64,000 nucleotides of DNA from Actinocorallia aurantiaca (GCF_039533685.1 NZ_BAAATZ010000006.1:124001-188000), one strand, 5' to 3'. Shown: positions 8,572 through 17,409, counted from the first letter of the stretch. Numbers and translations: made by a program. The notes: generated by a model from the sequence alone, not told the origin.

Positions 8572-9765
8572 ATGCTGTCCGAGCAGTCCGCCCCCGTCGT
8601 CCGCGCCACCCTGCCCGCCGTCGGCGGCGCCATCGGGGACATCACCCCCCTCTTCTACAAGAAGATGTTCACCGCACGCCCCGAACTGCTGCGGGACCTG
8701 TTCAACCGGGGCAACCAGGCCAGCGGGGACCAGCCGAAGGCGCTGGCCGGCTCGATCGCCGCGTTCGCGACCATGCTGCTGGAGCGCCCCGACGAGCGGC
8801 CCGACGCGATGCTCGGCCGGATCGCCCACAAGCACGCCTCCCTGGGCATCACCGCCGACCAGTACCAGATCGTCCACGAGCACCTCTTCGCCGCGATCGT
8901 CGACGTGCTCGGCGAGGCCGTCACCCCCGAGGTGGCCGCCGCCTGGGACGAGGTCTACTGGCTGATGGGCAACGCGCTGATCTCCACCGAGGCCAGGCTC
9001 TACCAGGAGGCCGGCGCCCCCGGCGGGAACGTCTGGCGGGAGCTGGAGATCGCCGACCGGCGCGAGGAGACCCCCGACACCGCCTCCTTCCTGCTGCGCT
9101 CCCCCGACGGCTCCGCCCTGCCGCCCTTCCGCCCCGGCCAGTACGTGAGCGTCCAGGTCGACCTGCCCGACGGCGCCCGCCAGATCCGCCAGTACAGCCT
9201 GTCCAGCGCCCCCGGCCGCCCGGAGTGGCGGATCACCGTCAAGCGGCTGCGGGCCCTCGACGGCACCCCCGAGGGCGAGGTCTCCTCCTGGCTGCACGAG
9301 CACGCTCTGCCCGGCGACCGGCTGCGGGTCTCGATCCCCTTCGGCGACCTGGTCCTGCCCGACGGCGACGGGCCGCTGCTGCTGGTCTCGGCCGGCATCG
9401 GCAGCACCCCCATGCTGGCCATGCTCGACCACCTGGCCTCCACCGGCTCCACCCGCCGCGTGGTCGTGGTCCACGCCGACCGCTCCGCGGCCGCCCACGC
9501 CCACCGGGACGAGCTGCGCTCCCTCGTCGAGGCGCTCCCTGACGGCGAGCTGCACCTGTGGTACGAGGAGGCGGGCGCGCCCGAGGCCCTGCTCGGCCGG
9601 GCCGACCTGGGCGTCCTGCGGCTCCCCGAGGGCGTCACCGCCTACCTCTGCGGCCCGCTGCCCTTCATGCGGACCGTGCGCGGCGACCTGCTGGGGCTCG
9701 GCGTCCCCGCCCGGGACGTGCACTACGAGGTCTTCGGCCCCGACCTGTGGTTCGGCCAGGACTGA
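8572..9765 (+). CDS. hmp: Flavohaemoprotein, nitric oxide dioxygenase
   Basis: 397 residues from ATG 8572 with AGGAG six bases upstream. The globin domain (about 1-140) has the distal Tyr29 in PLFYKKMF and the likely proximal His88 in AHKHASLGI. A ferredoxin-reductase-like FAD domain follows (PFRPGQYVSV, RQYSLSSAPG near 180-215), then the NAD domain (LVSAGIGSTPMLAML near 270, YLCGPLPFMR near 360, YEVFGPD at the end). It oxidises NO to nitrate using O2 and NADH in the cytosol. Length and domain order are standard. Control by NsrR is expected from the adjacent gene and operator. Confidence 0.96.
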   Translation: MLSEQSAPVVRATLPAVGGAIGDITPLFYKKMFTARPELLRDLFNRGNQASGDQPKALAGSIAAFATMLLERPDERPDAMLGRIAHKHASLGITADQYQIVHEHLFAAIVDVLGEAVTPEVAAAWDEVYWLMGNALISTEARLYQEAGAPGGNVWRELEIADRREETPDTASFLLRSPDGSALPPFRPGQYVSVQVDLPDGARQIRQYSLSSAPGRPEWRITVKRLRALDGTPEGEVSSWLHEHALPGDRLRVSIPFGDLVLPDGDGPLLLVSAGIGSTPMLAMLDHLASTGSTRRVVVVHADRSAAAHAHRDELRSLVEALPDGELHLWYEEAGAPEALLGRADLGVLRLPEGVTAYLCGPLPFMRTVRGDLLGLGVPARDVHYEVFGPDLWFGQD

Positions 9766-9809
9766 CCCGACCGGTCAGGGCGGGGCGGATCAGTGGTTAG
9801 GCTGAAGGC

Positions 9810-10277
9810 ATGATCCGCCCTGCCCTTCCCGAGGACGTGCCGACCATCCTGCGTTTCATCCGCGAGCTCGCCGAGTACGAGCGCTCGCTGGACCAGGTCG
9901 AGGCGAGCGGGGAAGACCTGCGGCGGGCCCTGTTCGGACCCTCTCCCGCCGTCTTCGCCCATCTCGCCGAGGACGAGCGGGGAGAACCCGTCGGGTTCGC
10001 CCTGTGGTTCCTCAACTTCTCCACCTGGACCGGACGGCACGGTATATATCTGGAAGATCTTTACGTCACGCCCGAGGCCCGCGGCGGCGGATACGGCAAG
10101 GCCCTGCTGACCGAGCTCGCCCGGATCGCCGTGGAGCGGGGATATGCCCGCTATGAATGGTCCTGCCTGGACTGGAACGAACCCTCCATCAGGTTCTACA
10201 AGTCCCTGGGCGCCGAGGCCATGGCCGAATGGACCGGCTACNNNNNNNNNNNNNNNNNNNNNNNNNNNNNNGAGTAA
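9810..10277 (+). CDS. GNAT N-acetyltransferase (diamine acetyltransferase-like), interrupted by gap
   Basis: About 155 residues. The GNAT core is clear: YLEDLYVTPEARGGGYGKALL near residues 80-100 supplies the acetyl-CoA loop, followed by SCLDWNEPSIRFYKSLGA. The pattern resembles spermidine/spermine (diamine) acetyltransferases, but the substrate is not certain. Thirty N (10242-10271) replace the residues after EWTGY; with that gap length the frame stays open and ends GAG TAA at 10275-10277. The true C-terminus is therefore unread, and the gene should not be called broken on this evidence. Confidence 0.8.
   Translation: MIRPALPEDVPTILRFIRELAEYERSLDQVEASGEDLRRALFGPSPAVFAHLAEDERGEPVGFALWFLNFSTWTGRHGIYLEDLYVTPEARGGGYGKALLTELARIAVERGYARYEWSCLDWNEPSIRFYKSLGAEAMAEWTGYXXXXXXXXXXE
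10242..10271. other. Assembly gap (30 N) inside the acetyltransferase gene
   Basis: A run of N near the 3' end of the GNAT gene; its length may be an estimate. Confidence 0.99.
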
Positions 10278-10350
10278 GCGTGGCTTCACACCAAAGGGTG
10301 TGGGGCAGGGTAGTTTCAAGAGAGCGACGCAACCCCTAAGAGGGAGATCA

Positions 10351-10779
10351 GTGACTGAGGAAACCGCCGCCATGACGGCAGGTACAAAACTCACCCTGCG
10401 TGATGTGGTGACGGTGAAGCTGCCTGCCGCGAGTGCCTATCTGTCGGTGCTGCGCACCGCTACGGCCGGGCTCGCGGTCAGGCTCGACTTCACCATCGAC
10501 GAGATCGAGGACCTGCGGATCGCCGTCGACGAGGCGTGCGCGATGCTGCTCGCCCAGGCCGTCCCGGGAACGGACCTGGTCTGCGAGTTCGAACTGACCG
10601 GCGACGCGATGCGCATCGCGGTCTCGGTGCTGACCGTCGACGGGCGCACGCCCAGCCGCGACACCTTCGCCTGGACCGTGCTCTCCTCGCTCGCGGGCGA
10701 GGTCGACGCCACCGCGGGACCGGACGACCGCGTGACCGTCACGCTGCAGAAGCGGCGGGGCCTGGGCGGAACTCCGTGA
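10351..10779 (+). CDS. Anti-sigma factor / serine-protein kinase, RsbW-like (GHKL ATPase)
   Basis: 142 residues from GTG 10351, with AGGGAG immediately upstream. The sequence fits the RsbW/SpoIIAB histidine-kinase-like ATPase family: VVTVKLPAASAYLSVLRTATAGLA, then LRIAVDEACAMLL, which holds the N-box-like glutamate. The glycine boxes are weak, as in several actinobacterial RsbW proteins. It should bind and inhibit the sigma factor encoded directly downstream and may phosphorylate an anti-anti-sigma protein. The stop overlaps the next start (GTGA at 10776-10779), so the pair is translationally coupled. No anti-anti-sigma gene is nearby. Confidence 0.87.
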   Translation: MTEETAAMTAGTKLTLRDVVTVKLPAASAYLSVLRTATAGLAVRLDFTIDEIEDLRIAVDEACAMLLAQAVPGTDLVCEFELTGDAMRIAVSVLTVDGRTPSRDTFAWTVLSSLAGEVDATAGPDDRVTVTLQKRRGLGGTP

Positions 10780-11618
10780 CGTCCCCCGAGCGCACCTCCG
10801 AGGGAGAGGGCATCCTGGCCGAGGAGGTCGTGGTGCCCGAGCCGCAACGCGCCGCAACGGTTCCCGACCGCTCCCGGGCCAAGGAACTGTTCCACCGGAT
10901 GCAGAGCCTGCCCGAGGGAGACCCCGAGCGGCAGCGCCTCCGCGACCAGCTGGTCGAGATGCACCTCCCGCTGGTGGAGTACCTCGCCCGCCGCTTCCGC
11001 AACCGCGGCGAGTGGCTGGACGACCTCGTCCAGGTGGCCACCATCGGGCTGATCAAGTCGATCGACCGCTTCGACCTCGAGCGGGGTGTGGAGTTCTCCA
11101 CCTACGCCACCCCGACGATCGTCGGCGAGATCAAGCGCCACTTCCGCGACAAGGGCTGGGCGGTCCGCGTCCCGCGCAGGCTGCAGGAGCTCAAGCTCAG
11201 CCTGACCAAGGCGATCAGCGAGCTGGCCCAGAAGGAGGGCCGCGCGCCGACCGTCGCCGAGCTGGCGGCCCACCTGCAGATGACCGAGGAGGAGGTGCTG
11301 GAGGGCCTGGAGTCCGCCAACGCCTACTCCACCGTCTCGCTGGACGCCCCGGACTCCGGTGACGAGGACGCCCCCGCGGTCGCCGACTCGCTCGGCATGA
11401 TCGACGAGTCGCTCGAGGGCGTCGAGTACCGCGAGTCGCTCAAGCCGCTGCTGGAGAAGCTCCCGCCCCGCGAGAAGAAGATCCTGCTGCTGCGCTTCTT
11501 CGGCAACATGACCCAGTCCCAGATCGCCACCGAGCTCGGCATCAGCCAGATGCACGTCTCCCGGCTGCTGGCCAGGACCCTGGCCCAGCTGCGCGAGGGC
11601 CTGACCGCCGAGGACTGA
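10776..11618 (+). CDS. RNA polymerase sigma factor, SigB/SigF/SigG family
   Basis: 280 residues from GTG 10776. Region 2 reads YLARRFRNRGEWLDDLVQVATIGLIKSIDRFD followed within 20 residues by FSTYATPTIVGEIKRHFRD; region 3 is RVPRRLQELKLSLTKAI; region 4 has the helix-turn-helix MTQSQIATELGISQMHVSRLL. This is the SigB/F stress and sporulation class. It is co-transcribed with and overlapped by the upstream RsbW-like gene, implying partner-switch control. Which developmental or stress regulon it serves cannot be told from the sequence. Confidence 0.93.
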   Translation: MTSPERTSEGEGILAEEVVVPEPQRAATVPDRSRAKELFHRMQSLPEGDPERQRLRDQLVEMHLPLVEYLARRFRNRGEWLDDLVQVATIGLIKSIDRFDLERGVEFSTYATPTIVGEIKRHFRDKGWAVRVPRRLQELKLSLTKAISELAQKEGRAPTVAELAAHLQMTEEEVLEGLESANAYSTVSLDAPDSGDEDAPAVADSLGMIDESLEGVEYRESLKPLLEKLPPREKKILLLRFFGNMTQSQIATELGISQMHVSRLLARTLAQLREGLTAED

Positions 11619-11648
11619 GGACACGACACGTCCGAGGAGGGGCGCCGG

Positions 11649-12056
11649 TCAGTCCGGCCGCTCCTCCTCCTGTTCTCCGCCTCCGTACAGGGCCACGGTG
11701 ACCGGCCTGCTGAACAGCGCGAGCAGCGCGCAGACCGCGACGGCCGCGAGCGGGTAGCCCCACTGCGGCTGGTCGCTCTGCACCAGGGACACCGCCACCG
11801 GCAGCAGGAACAGCTGGGTCAGCACGGCCGGGGAGCGGCTCCAGTGCGCGCGCGTGGCCAGCCCGTGCGCGACCTTGAGCATGGCCGCGCCGCCGGCGAG
11901 CGCCAGCACGGCGACCGCCAGCGCGGTCGTGGTGTTCTGCGGCTCCCCCACGATGACCTCGAAGCCGGTGTAGAGCCCTCCGCCCACCGCGAGCAGGCCC
12001 ACGACGGCCTCCAGAGCGGCGGCCAGGAACAGGGTGCGGGGTGGACGATTCGACAC
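11649..12056 (-). CDS. Small four-helix membrane protein (Rv3217c-like)
   Basis: 135 residues from GTG 12056; GTG 12062 is an alternative start. Four hydrophobic segments are visible: LFLAAALEAVVGLLAVGGGL, ALAVAVLALAGGAAML, VLTQLFLLPVAVSLV and LAAVAVCALLALF, with an acidic C-terminal tail (EQEEERPD). Function unknown. It is divergent from the lipid kinase gene, and the Mycobacterium tuberculosis neighbours Rv3217c-Rv3218-WhiB1-PdtaS have the same order, so it may be the counterpart of Rv3217c. Its start lies only 43 bp from the kinase start, so the two promoters must overlap. Confidence 0.75.
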   Translation of the reverse strand: MSNRPPRTLFLAAALEAVVGLLAVGGGLYTGFEVIVGEPQNTTTALAVAVLALAGGAAMLKVAHGLATRAHWSRSPAVLTQLFLLPVAVSLVQSDQPQWGYPLAAVAVCALLALFSRPVTVALYGGGEQEEERPD

Positions 12057-12099
12057 GCTCACCAGCGTACCGCCGGGTCGCGTGACATACGCTGGCGCC

Positions 12100-13038
12100 G
12101 TGCGCGCCATGCTGATCGCCAATCCGAAGGCCACCTCGACCACCCTGCGGGCCAGGGAGCTGCTCACCCGCGCGTTCGCCGGCGACCTGGAGGTGGAGAC
12201 CGTCGAGACCGGGCACCGGGGCCACGCGACGGAGCTGGGCGCCCTCGCGGCCGCCAAGCGGTACGACTTCGTCATCGCCCTCGGCGGCGACGGCACCGTC
12301 AACGAGACGGTCAACGGGCTGATGAGCCATGGCAGGGAGGCCGCGGACCGGCCGGCCCTGGCGATCCTGCCCGGCGGCAACGCCAACGTCCTGGCCCGCG
12401 CGCTGGGCCTGCCGAACGATCCGCTGCGCTCGATCGCGGCGATCCTGGGGGCGCTGCGCGCCGGGCACACCCGCACGATCGGCCTGGGCCACGTCTCCAC
12501 CGGCCTGGAGGACCGCTACTTCACCTTCACCACCGGCATCGGCCTGGACGCCGAGGTCGTGCGGGCCGTCGAGGAGATGCGGGGCGGGGGGAAGGCCACG
12601 AACACGATGTACGTGCGGGGGGCGCTGCGCCACTTCTTCTCCGGCACCGACCGGCGGCGTCCCGCGCTGGAGGTCCACGACCACCAGGGGCGGGTCGCAC
12701 GCGGCCTCTACCTCGCCTTCGTCTCCAACGCCTCGCCCTGGACGTACCTGGGCCCGCGCCCGGTCGTCCCGAGCCCGCGGGCGGGGTTCAGCACCGGCCT
12801 CGACCTGTTCGGCATGCGCAGCCTCGGCGTCCTGCCGGTGCTGGGCGCGCTGGCGCAGATGATGGTCCCGGCCACCGGAGGTCCGCGCGGGCGCCACGTG
12901 GTGGAATTGCACGACGCGCCCGAAGTCACGATCAAGGCCTCCCGGCCCATGGCTTTGCAGGTCGACGGGGATTACCTGGGACTGCGTGATCATTTGAAGT
13001 TCCGCAGCGTGCCCAAAGCAGTACGAGTGGTCATCTGA
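12100..13038 (+). CDS. Diacylglycerol kinase-family lipid kinase
   Basis: 312 residues from GTG 12100. The catalytic domain begins MRAMLIANPKATS and has the nucleotide-binding motif LGGDGTVNE (GGDGT at residues 62-66), then PGGNANVLARALGLP near 90. These are the marks of the DagK/YegS/sphingosine-kinase family, which phosphorylates a lipid hydroxyl at the inner face of the membrane. The lipid substrate is unknown. It lies upstream of whiB1 with about 300 bp between, as Rv3218 does in mycobacteria. Confidence 0.9.
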   Translation: MRAMLIANPKATSTTLRARELLTRAFAGDLEVETVETGHRGHATELGALAAAKRYDFVIALGGDGTVNETVNGLMSHGREAADRPALAILPGGNANVLARALGLPNDPLRSIAAILGALRAGHTRTIGLGHVSTGLEDRYFTFTTGIGLDAEVVRAVEEMRGGGKATNTMYVRGALRHFFSGTDRRRPALEVHDHQGRVARGLYLAFVSNASPWTYLGPRPVVPSPRAGFSTGLDLFGMRSLGVLPVLGALAQMMVPATGGPRGRHVVELHDAPEVTIKASRPMALQVDGDYLGLRDHLKFRSVPKAVRVVI

Positions 13039-13341
13039 GATGAAACTCTCATTGCATTGGGCTGCGGGAAGCCCTATGCGCAACCGCTTAAACCACTAAT
13101 GTGACGGGCACGTTCCAACGGTGTGACACATGCGACATCCATACTTTGAGAAACGTTTCTCAAAGTACTTGCGCCGTCCATTGCCCCCCTGACACGCTCA
13201 AAGTGCGCCTTCGAGCAGGGCAGTGCGCCCGACACGGACCTGATCTGCACAGGCGCGACCCCGAGGCCATCGATGTGACTCGGAACGCATCCCACATCGT
13301 GAAACGTTCATTTGAGTTTCATTTCGAGAAGGAGTGGACGC
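13039..13341. other. Long intergenic region upstream of whiB1
   Basis: About 300 bp without a gene and distinctly less G+C-rich than its surroundings. It holds the 26-bp perfect palindrome described at 13142, a weaker related sequence (TGAAACGTTCA near 13310), and the AAGGAG ribosome site of whiB1 at 13329-13334. I could not fix -35/-10 boxes with confidence. Confidence 0.6.
13142..13167. promoter_or_regulatory. 26-bp perfect palindrome upstream of whiB1
   Basis: TACTTTGAGAAAC followed at once by its exact reverse complement (13142-13167). There is no loop, so it is a dimer-binding DNA operator rather than a terminator. The central GAAACGTTTC resembles LacI-family operators, but the cognate protein is unknown. 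It lies 175 bp before the whiB1 start. Confidence 0.7.
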
Positions 13342-13608
13342 ATGGACTGGCGCCACCGCGCAGCCTGCCGTGACGTGGACCCCGAGCTGTTCTTTCCGAT
13401 CGGAAACACCGGCCCGGCCCTGTTGCAGATCGAAGAGGCGAAGCAGGTCTGCCGCAAGTGCGACGTGAACGACGCCTGCCTCCGCTGGGCACTGGAGTCC
13501 GGTCAGGACGCCGGGGTGTGGGGCGCCATGAGCGAGGACGAGCGCCGCGCCCTCAAGCGCCGCGCGGCCCGTGCCCGCGCCCGCGCCAACATGAACGCCT
13601 CCGTCTAG
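13342..13608 (+). CDS. whiB1: WhiB1/WblE-type iron-sulfur transcriptional regulator
   Basis: 88 residues from ATG 13342 with AAGGAG upstream. The start is fixed by the WhiB1 signature MDWRHRAACR. Cys9, Cys37, Cys40 and Cys46 occupy the same numbered positions as in mycobacterial WhiB1 and bind a [4Fe-4S] cluster that reacts with nitric oxide. The turn motif reads GVWGA instead of the usual GVWGG, followed by the basic tail MSEDERRALKRRAARARAR. WhiB1 works with the primary sigma factor region 4. Position between the lipid kinase and the PdtaS-like kinase matches Mycobacterium. Confidence 0.95.
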   Translation: MDWRHRAACRDVDPELFFPIGNTGPALLQIEEAKQVCRKCDVNDACLRWALESGQDAGVWGAMSEDERRALKRRAARARARANMNASV

Positions 13609-13843
13609 AACAAAAGATCGCCGTTTTCCTTTTCGGTGAGTAGGACGCCGGGGACTTCTTCCCGGTTCACCTCTTCTCCGACTCCTCTGAATTTCTCGGG
13701 GCTTCACGCAAGGGGCCTGGAACCTCCGGTACCCCTCCCGAAACGCAGACCAGTCGACGCGTCTGGCGGCCTCCGGCCCCCCAGGCGCGTTCCGGCTTTC
13801 CGGCGGTGTTCCGTCACGGCGCCGGGCCGCGGGGCGGCCCCGG

Positions 13844-15373
13844 TCAATCCGCGGCGGGGCGGCTCGCCAGCGGCAGGTCGAGGGTGACCTCGGTGCCGCC
13901 GCCGTACCGCTCCCCGAACTTCAGGGTCCCGCCCAGCTCGCTCTCGGTGAGCGTGCGGACGATCTGCAGGCCCAGGCTGTCGGCGGTCTCCGGATCGAAG
14001 TCCGGGGGCAGGCCCGCCCCGTCGTCGGAGACGACCAGCCGCAACCGGCCCTCGGTGCGCGAGGCCAGCACCTCCAGCGTGCCGCCCCGCCGGGACAGGC
14101 CGTGCTCCAGGGCGTTCTGCAGCAGTTCGGTGAGGATCATCGCGATCGGGCTGGCGATCGCCGCGGGCAGCACCCCGAAGTTGCCGCGCCGCTTGGGCTG
14201 CACCCGGGTCTCCACCGCCATCACCTCCCCCGACATGGCGATCACCCGGTCGGCGATGTCGTCGAAGTCGATCAGCTCGTCGGGGGTGTGCGAGAGGGTC
14301 TCGTGCACGATCGCGATCGAGCCGACCCGGCGCACCGCCTCCTCCAGCGCGGCCCGGCCCTCGGGGATGCGCAGCCGCCGCGCCTGCAGCCGCAGCAGCG
14401 CCGCGACCGTCTGCAGGTTGTTCTTCACCCGGTGGTGGATCTCGCGGATGGTGGCGTCCTTGCTCATCAGCTCGCGGTCGCGCCAGCGCAGCTCGGTGAC
14501 GTCGCGCATGAGCGCGATCGAGCCGATGCGCTCCCCCGAGATGATGAGCGGGATCATCCTCAGCTGCACCACCGAGCCGTTGGACTCGATCTCGACCTCG
14601 CGGTCGGCCTTGCCGCTGAGCACGCCGACCAGCGACTCGTCCATCGGCGTGCCGTCGTCGGTCAGCCTGTCCGCGGTCTCGCCCAGGTGCACGCCGACCA
14701 GGTCGGTGGCCAGGCCCAGCCGGCGGAAGGCCGACAGGGCGTTGGGGCTGGCGTAGATCACCCGGCCGGCCAGGTCCACCCGCAGCAGCCCGTCGCCGAC
14801 CCGGGGCGAGCGGATGAGGTTGGGTTCGGCGCCCGGCACCGGGAACCGGCCCTCGGAGATCATCTGCGCCAGGTCGCTGGCGCTCTGCAGGTAGGTCAGC
14901 TCCAGCCGGGAGGGGGTGCGCGCGGAGCTGAGATTGGTGCTGCGCTGGATCACCCCGATCATCTTGGACCGCTCGCCCCGGCGGGCCAGGATCGGGATCG
15001 ACTCCTCCCGGACCGGGATGCCGCTCCCCCACTCGGGGTCGCCCTCCCGGACGATGCGGCGCTCCCGCCAGGCCACGTCGATGAGCCCGCGCCTGCCCGT
15101 CCGGACGATCTTGCCGACCAGGTCGTCGGGGTAGGCGGTCGGCCCGGTGGTGGGGCGCATCTGCGCCACGCAGACCCATCCCTCCACCGTGCGGGGAGGC
15201 CACTCCTCGGGGCTCACCGGACGGCGCGGGTCGCGCTGGGGCACCCACAGCACCAGGTCGGCGAAGGACAGGTCGGCCAGCAGCTGCCAGTCCGAGACCA
15301 GGGAGTGCAGCCACTCCAGATCCTGCTGGTCGAGGTCGGTCTGCTGACGGACGAGATCGGACAGGGTAGGCAC
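13844..15373 (-). CDS. pdtaS: Sensor histidine kinase, PdtaS-like
   Basis: 509 residues. An N-terminal GAF domain (about 30-180, LVLWVPQRDPRRP onward), a PAS domain (about 195-300, LLRVDLAGRVIYASPNAL) and a HisKA_2/HATPase unit follow. The phosphoacceptor is in REIHHRVKNNLQTVAALL near residue 310; the ATPase boxes are ILTELLQNALEHG and DDGAGLPPDFD. No membrane segment, so a cytosolic sensor. In mycobacteria PdtaS phosphorylates the ANTAR RNA-binding regulator PdtaR; no pdtaR is in the window. The gene is convergent with whiB1, as in mycobacteria. The signal is unknown from the sequence. Confidence 0.92.
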   Translation of the reverse strand: MPTLSDLVRQQTDLDQQDLEWLHSLVSDWQLLADLSFADLVLWVPQRDPRRPVSPEEWPPRTVEGWVCVAQMRPTTGPTAYPDDLVGKIVRTGRRGLIDVAWRERRIVREGDPEWGSGIPVREESIPILARRGERSKMIGVIQRSTNLSSARTPSRLELTYLQSASDLAQMISEGRFPVPGAEPNLIRSPRVGDGLLRVDLAGRVIYASPNALSAFRRLGLATDLVGVHLGETADRLTDDGTPMDESLVGVLSGKADREVEIESNGSVVQLRMIPLIISGERIGSIALMRDVTELRWRDRELMSKDATIREIHHRVKNNLQTVAALLRLQARRLRIPEGRAALEEAVRRVGSIAIVHETLSHTPDELIDFDDIADRVIAMSGEVMAVETRVQPKRRGNFGVLPAAIASPIAMILTELLQNALEHGLSRRGGTLEVLASRTEGRLRLVVSDDGAGLPPDFDPETADSLGLQIVRTLTESELGGTLKFGERYGGGTEVTLDLPLASRPAAD

Positions 15374-15414
15374 CTGACCATCATGGCAGCAGGGGCACCT
15401 GGGAGGATGAGCAG

Positions 15415-16563
15415 GTGAACCCCTTGAAACGGCTGCGCGAGGACACCGAGCGGCGGGAGCTGGCGGGACTGCGGCGGAGGTTGCGGCCGCGAAGTGCCGA
15501 CCACGACGGCCTGATCGACCTGGCCTCCAACGACTACCTCGGGCTGTCCCGCGATCCCCGGCTGATCGAGGGAGCCGTCCGGGCCGTCCGCGAGTACGGC
15601 ACGGGCTCCACCGGCTCGCGCCTGGTCACCGGCACCACCCGGCTGCACGCCGAGCTCGACGAGCGCCTCGCCGCGTTCTGCGGGGCCGCCGCGGGCCTGG
15701 CCTTCTCCTCCGGCTACCTGGCCAACCTGGGGGCGGTGGCGACGCTCTCCGGCCCCGGCACGCTGGTGATCTCCGACCAGGTCAACCACGCCTCGATCGT
15801 GGACGCCTGCCGGTTGTCCCGCGCCCGGGTGCAGATCGCCCCGCACCGCGACACGGCCGCCGTCGAGCGAGCGCTGCGGGACCGCCCCGAGGAGCACGCG
15901 CTGGTCGTCACCGACGCGGTCTTCTCCGTGGACGGCGACCTGGCGCCGCTGGCCGAACTGCACCGGCTGGCCCGGGAGCACGGAGCCCTGCTGGTGATCG
16001 ACGAGGCGCACGCCCTGGGCGTCGTCGGCGAGTACGGGCGGGGCGCGGCCTGGGCGTCGGGGCTGGCCGGGGAGCCCGACGTGGTGCTCACCCTCACCCT
16101 TTCCAAGTCGCTCGCCTCGCAGGGCGGGGCGGTCCTGGGCGCGCCCGAGGTGATCGAGACCCTGATCGACACCGGCCGGACGATGATCTTCGACACGGGA
16201 CTGAACCCGGCGGCGCTGGGGGCGGCGCTGGCCGCGCTGGACGTCATCGAGTCCTCCCCCGAGCTTCCCGCCAGGGCCCGCTCCAACGCCCGCGCCATCG
16301 TCAAGATCGCCGAATCGCACGGGCTGGAGAGCTCCGTCCCCGACGCCGCGGTCGTCCCCGTGTTCCTCGGGGAGGCGCGGGCGGCGCTGCGGGGGGCCGA
16401 AATCTGCGCGGAACAGGGCCTGAAAGTTGGCTGTTTCCGGCCACCCTCGGTGCCGGAGGGCCGCGCGTGCCTGAGGATCACCGCAAGGGCGAGCCTCAAC
16501 GAGGTGGAACTCACAGGTCTCGACCAGGGACTGGGTGCGGTCGCCCAGGCTGTGGCCCCGTAA
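15415..16563 (+). CDS. bioF: 8-amino-7-oxononanoate synthase
   Basis: 382 residues from GTG 15415. A fold-type I PLP enzyme of the alpha-oxoamine synthase family: ASNDYLGLSRDPRL at residues 38-51, GTGSTGSRLVTGT near 65, VIDEAHALGVVG near 195, and the PLP lysine about K231 in TLSKSLASQGG. It condenses pimeloyl-ACP/CoA with L-alanine in the first ring-building step of biotin synthesis. bioD and bioB lie 1-4 kb away on the other strand; bioA is not in the window. The start lies 42 bp from that of pdtaS, so the promoters are back to back. Confidence 0.9.
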   Translation: MNPLKRLREDTERRELAGLRRRLRPRSADHDGLIDLASNDYLGLSRDPRLIEGAVRAVREYGTGSTGSRLVTGTTRLHAELDERLAAFCGAAAGLAFSSGYLANLGAVATLSGPGTLVISDQVNHASIVDACRLSRARVQIAPHRDTAAVERALRDRPEEHALVVTDAVFSVDGDLAPLAELHRLAREHGALLVIDEAHALGVVGEYGRGAAWASGLAGEPDVVLTLTLSKSLASQGGAVLGAPEVIETLIDTGRTMIFDTGLNPAALGAALAALDVIESSPELPARARSNARAIVKIAESHGLESSVPDAAVVPVFLGEARAALRGAEICAEQGLKVGCFRPPSVPEGRACLRITARASLNEVELTGLDQGLGAVAQAVAP

Positions 16564-16611
16564 TCTGCTCGCGTAACATCGAGCCAAACCGGCGGTGAAC
16601 AAGGAGATTCG

Positions 16612-17409
16612 TTGACAGCCGAACACGCCCTAGGTGATTTCGGGCTCGGCCCGCTTCCGAGCAGGCCGCAGAGCCCGGGCTCGCCTCTGGCGAGCGCGCC
16701 GCGGATCCCGAAGTACTACCGCCTCAAGGAACTGCTCGTCGAGCTGATCACCTCGCTGCCCCCGGGCAGCCCGCTGCCGCCCGAGCGCACCCTGGCCGAG
16801 CGGTACGGCACCTCCCGGACCACGGTGCGCCAGGCGCTGGCCGAACTCGTGATCGAGGGGCGGCTGCAGCGCATCCAGGGCAAGGGCACCTTCGTGGCCA
16901 AGCCCAAGGTCCCCCACCAGCTCCAGCTGGTCGGCTACACCGAGGACATGCGCCACCACGGCCTCCGCCCGGAGACCAAGATCCTGGACGTGGCGTACCT
17001 GACCGCCGACGAGCGGCTCGCGTCGCTGCTGGGCATCAGGCCCGGCGGCCGGGTGCTGCGCATCCACCGGCTGCGGCTGGCCGACGGCGACCCCATGTCG
17101 ATCGACTACACGCACCTGCCCGCACGCCGCTTCCCCGGCCTGCGCAAGGAGCTGTCGCGCAACCTGTCGCTGTACGAGACGCTCGCCGCCGCCTACGACG
17201 TGCACCTGGCCGAGGCCGAGGAGACGATCGAGACGGTGCTGGCCACCCCGTACGACGCGCAGGTGCTCGGCGTCGACGTCGGACTGCCGCTGATGCTGAT
17301 CTCGCGCCAGTCCTTCGACACCTCGGGCGAGCCCGTGGAGTGGGCCCAGTCCTTCTACCGCGGCGACCGCTACAAGTTCGTCACCCGCCTCCGCCGCCCC
17401 GGCGCCTGA
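16612..17409 (+). CDS. dasR: GntR/HutC-family transcriptional regulator, DasR-like
   Basis: 265 residues from TTG 16612, supported by AAGGAG five bases upstream. The winged helix includes PPERTLAERYGTSRTTVRQALAELVIEGRL, then the linker IQGKGTFVAKPKV and a UTRA effector domain (GYTEDMRHHGLRPETKILD onward). DVHLAEAEETIETVLATP and WAQSFYRGDRYKFVTRL agree very closely with Streptomyces DasR, the glucosamine-6-phosphate-responsive regulator of N-acetylglucosamine and development. Orthology is inferred. The setting next to bioF is unusual for DasR, and a biotin role (compare BioR, another GntR member) cannot be excluded. Confidence 0.85.
   Translation: MTAEHALGDFGLGPLPSRPQSPGSPLASAPRIPKYYRLKELLVELITSLPPGSPLPPERTLAERYGTSRTTVRQALAELVIEGRLQRIQGKGTFVAKPKVPHQLQLVGYTEDMRHHGLRPETKILDVAYLTADERLASLLGIRPGGRVLRIHRLRLADGDPMSIDYTHLPARRFPGLRKELSRNLSLYETLAAAYDVHLAEAEETIETVLATPYDAQVLGVDVGLPLMLISRQSFDTSGEPVEWAQSFYRGDRYKFVTRLRRPGA

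Noticed and set aside
10144..10277. GNAT gene broken by frameshift
   Set aside because: The interruption is an N run; with 30 bases the frame stays open to a TAA, so there is no evidence for a pseudogene.
10280..10312. Sigma-B/F-type promoter (GTTT-N14-16-GGGTA) before the RsbW-like gene
   Set aside because: GGGTAG is present at 10308-10313 but no matching -35 lies at the right distance; the nearest GTGG is about 24 bases away, and the gap at 10242 hides sequence.
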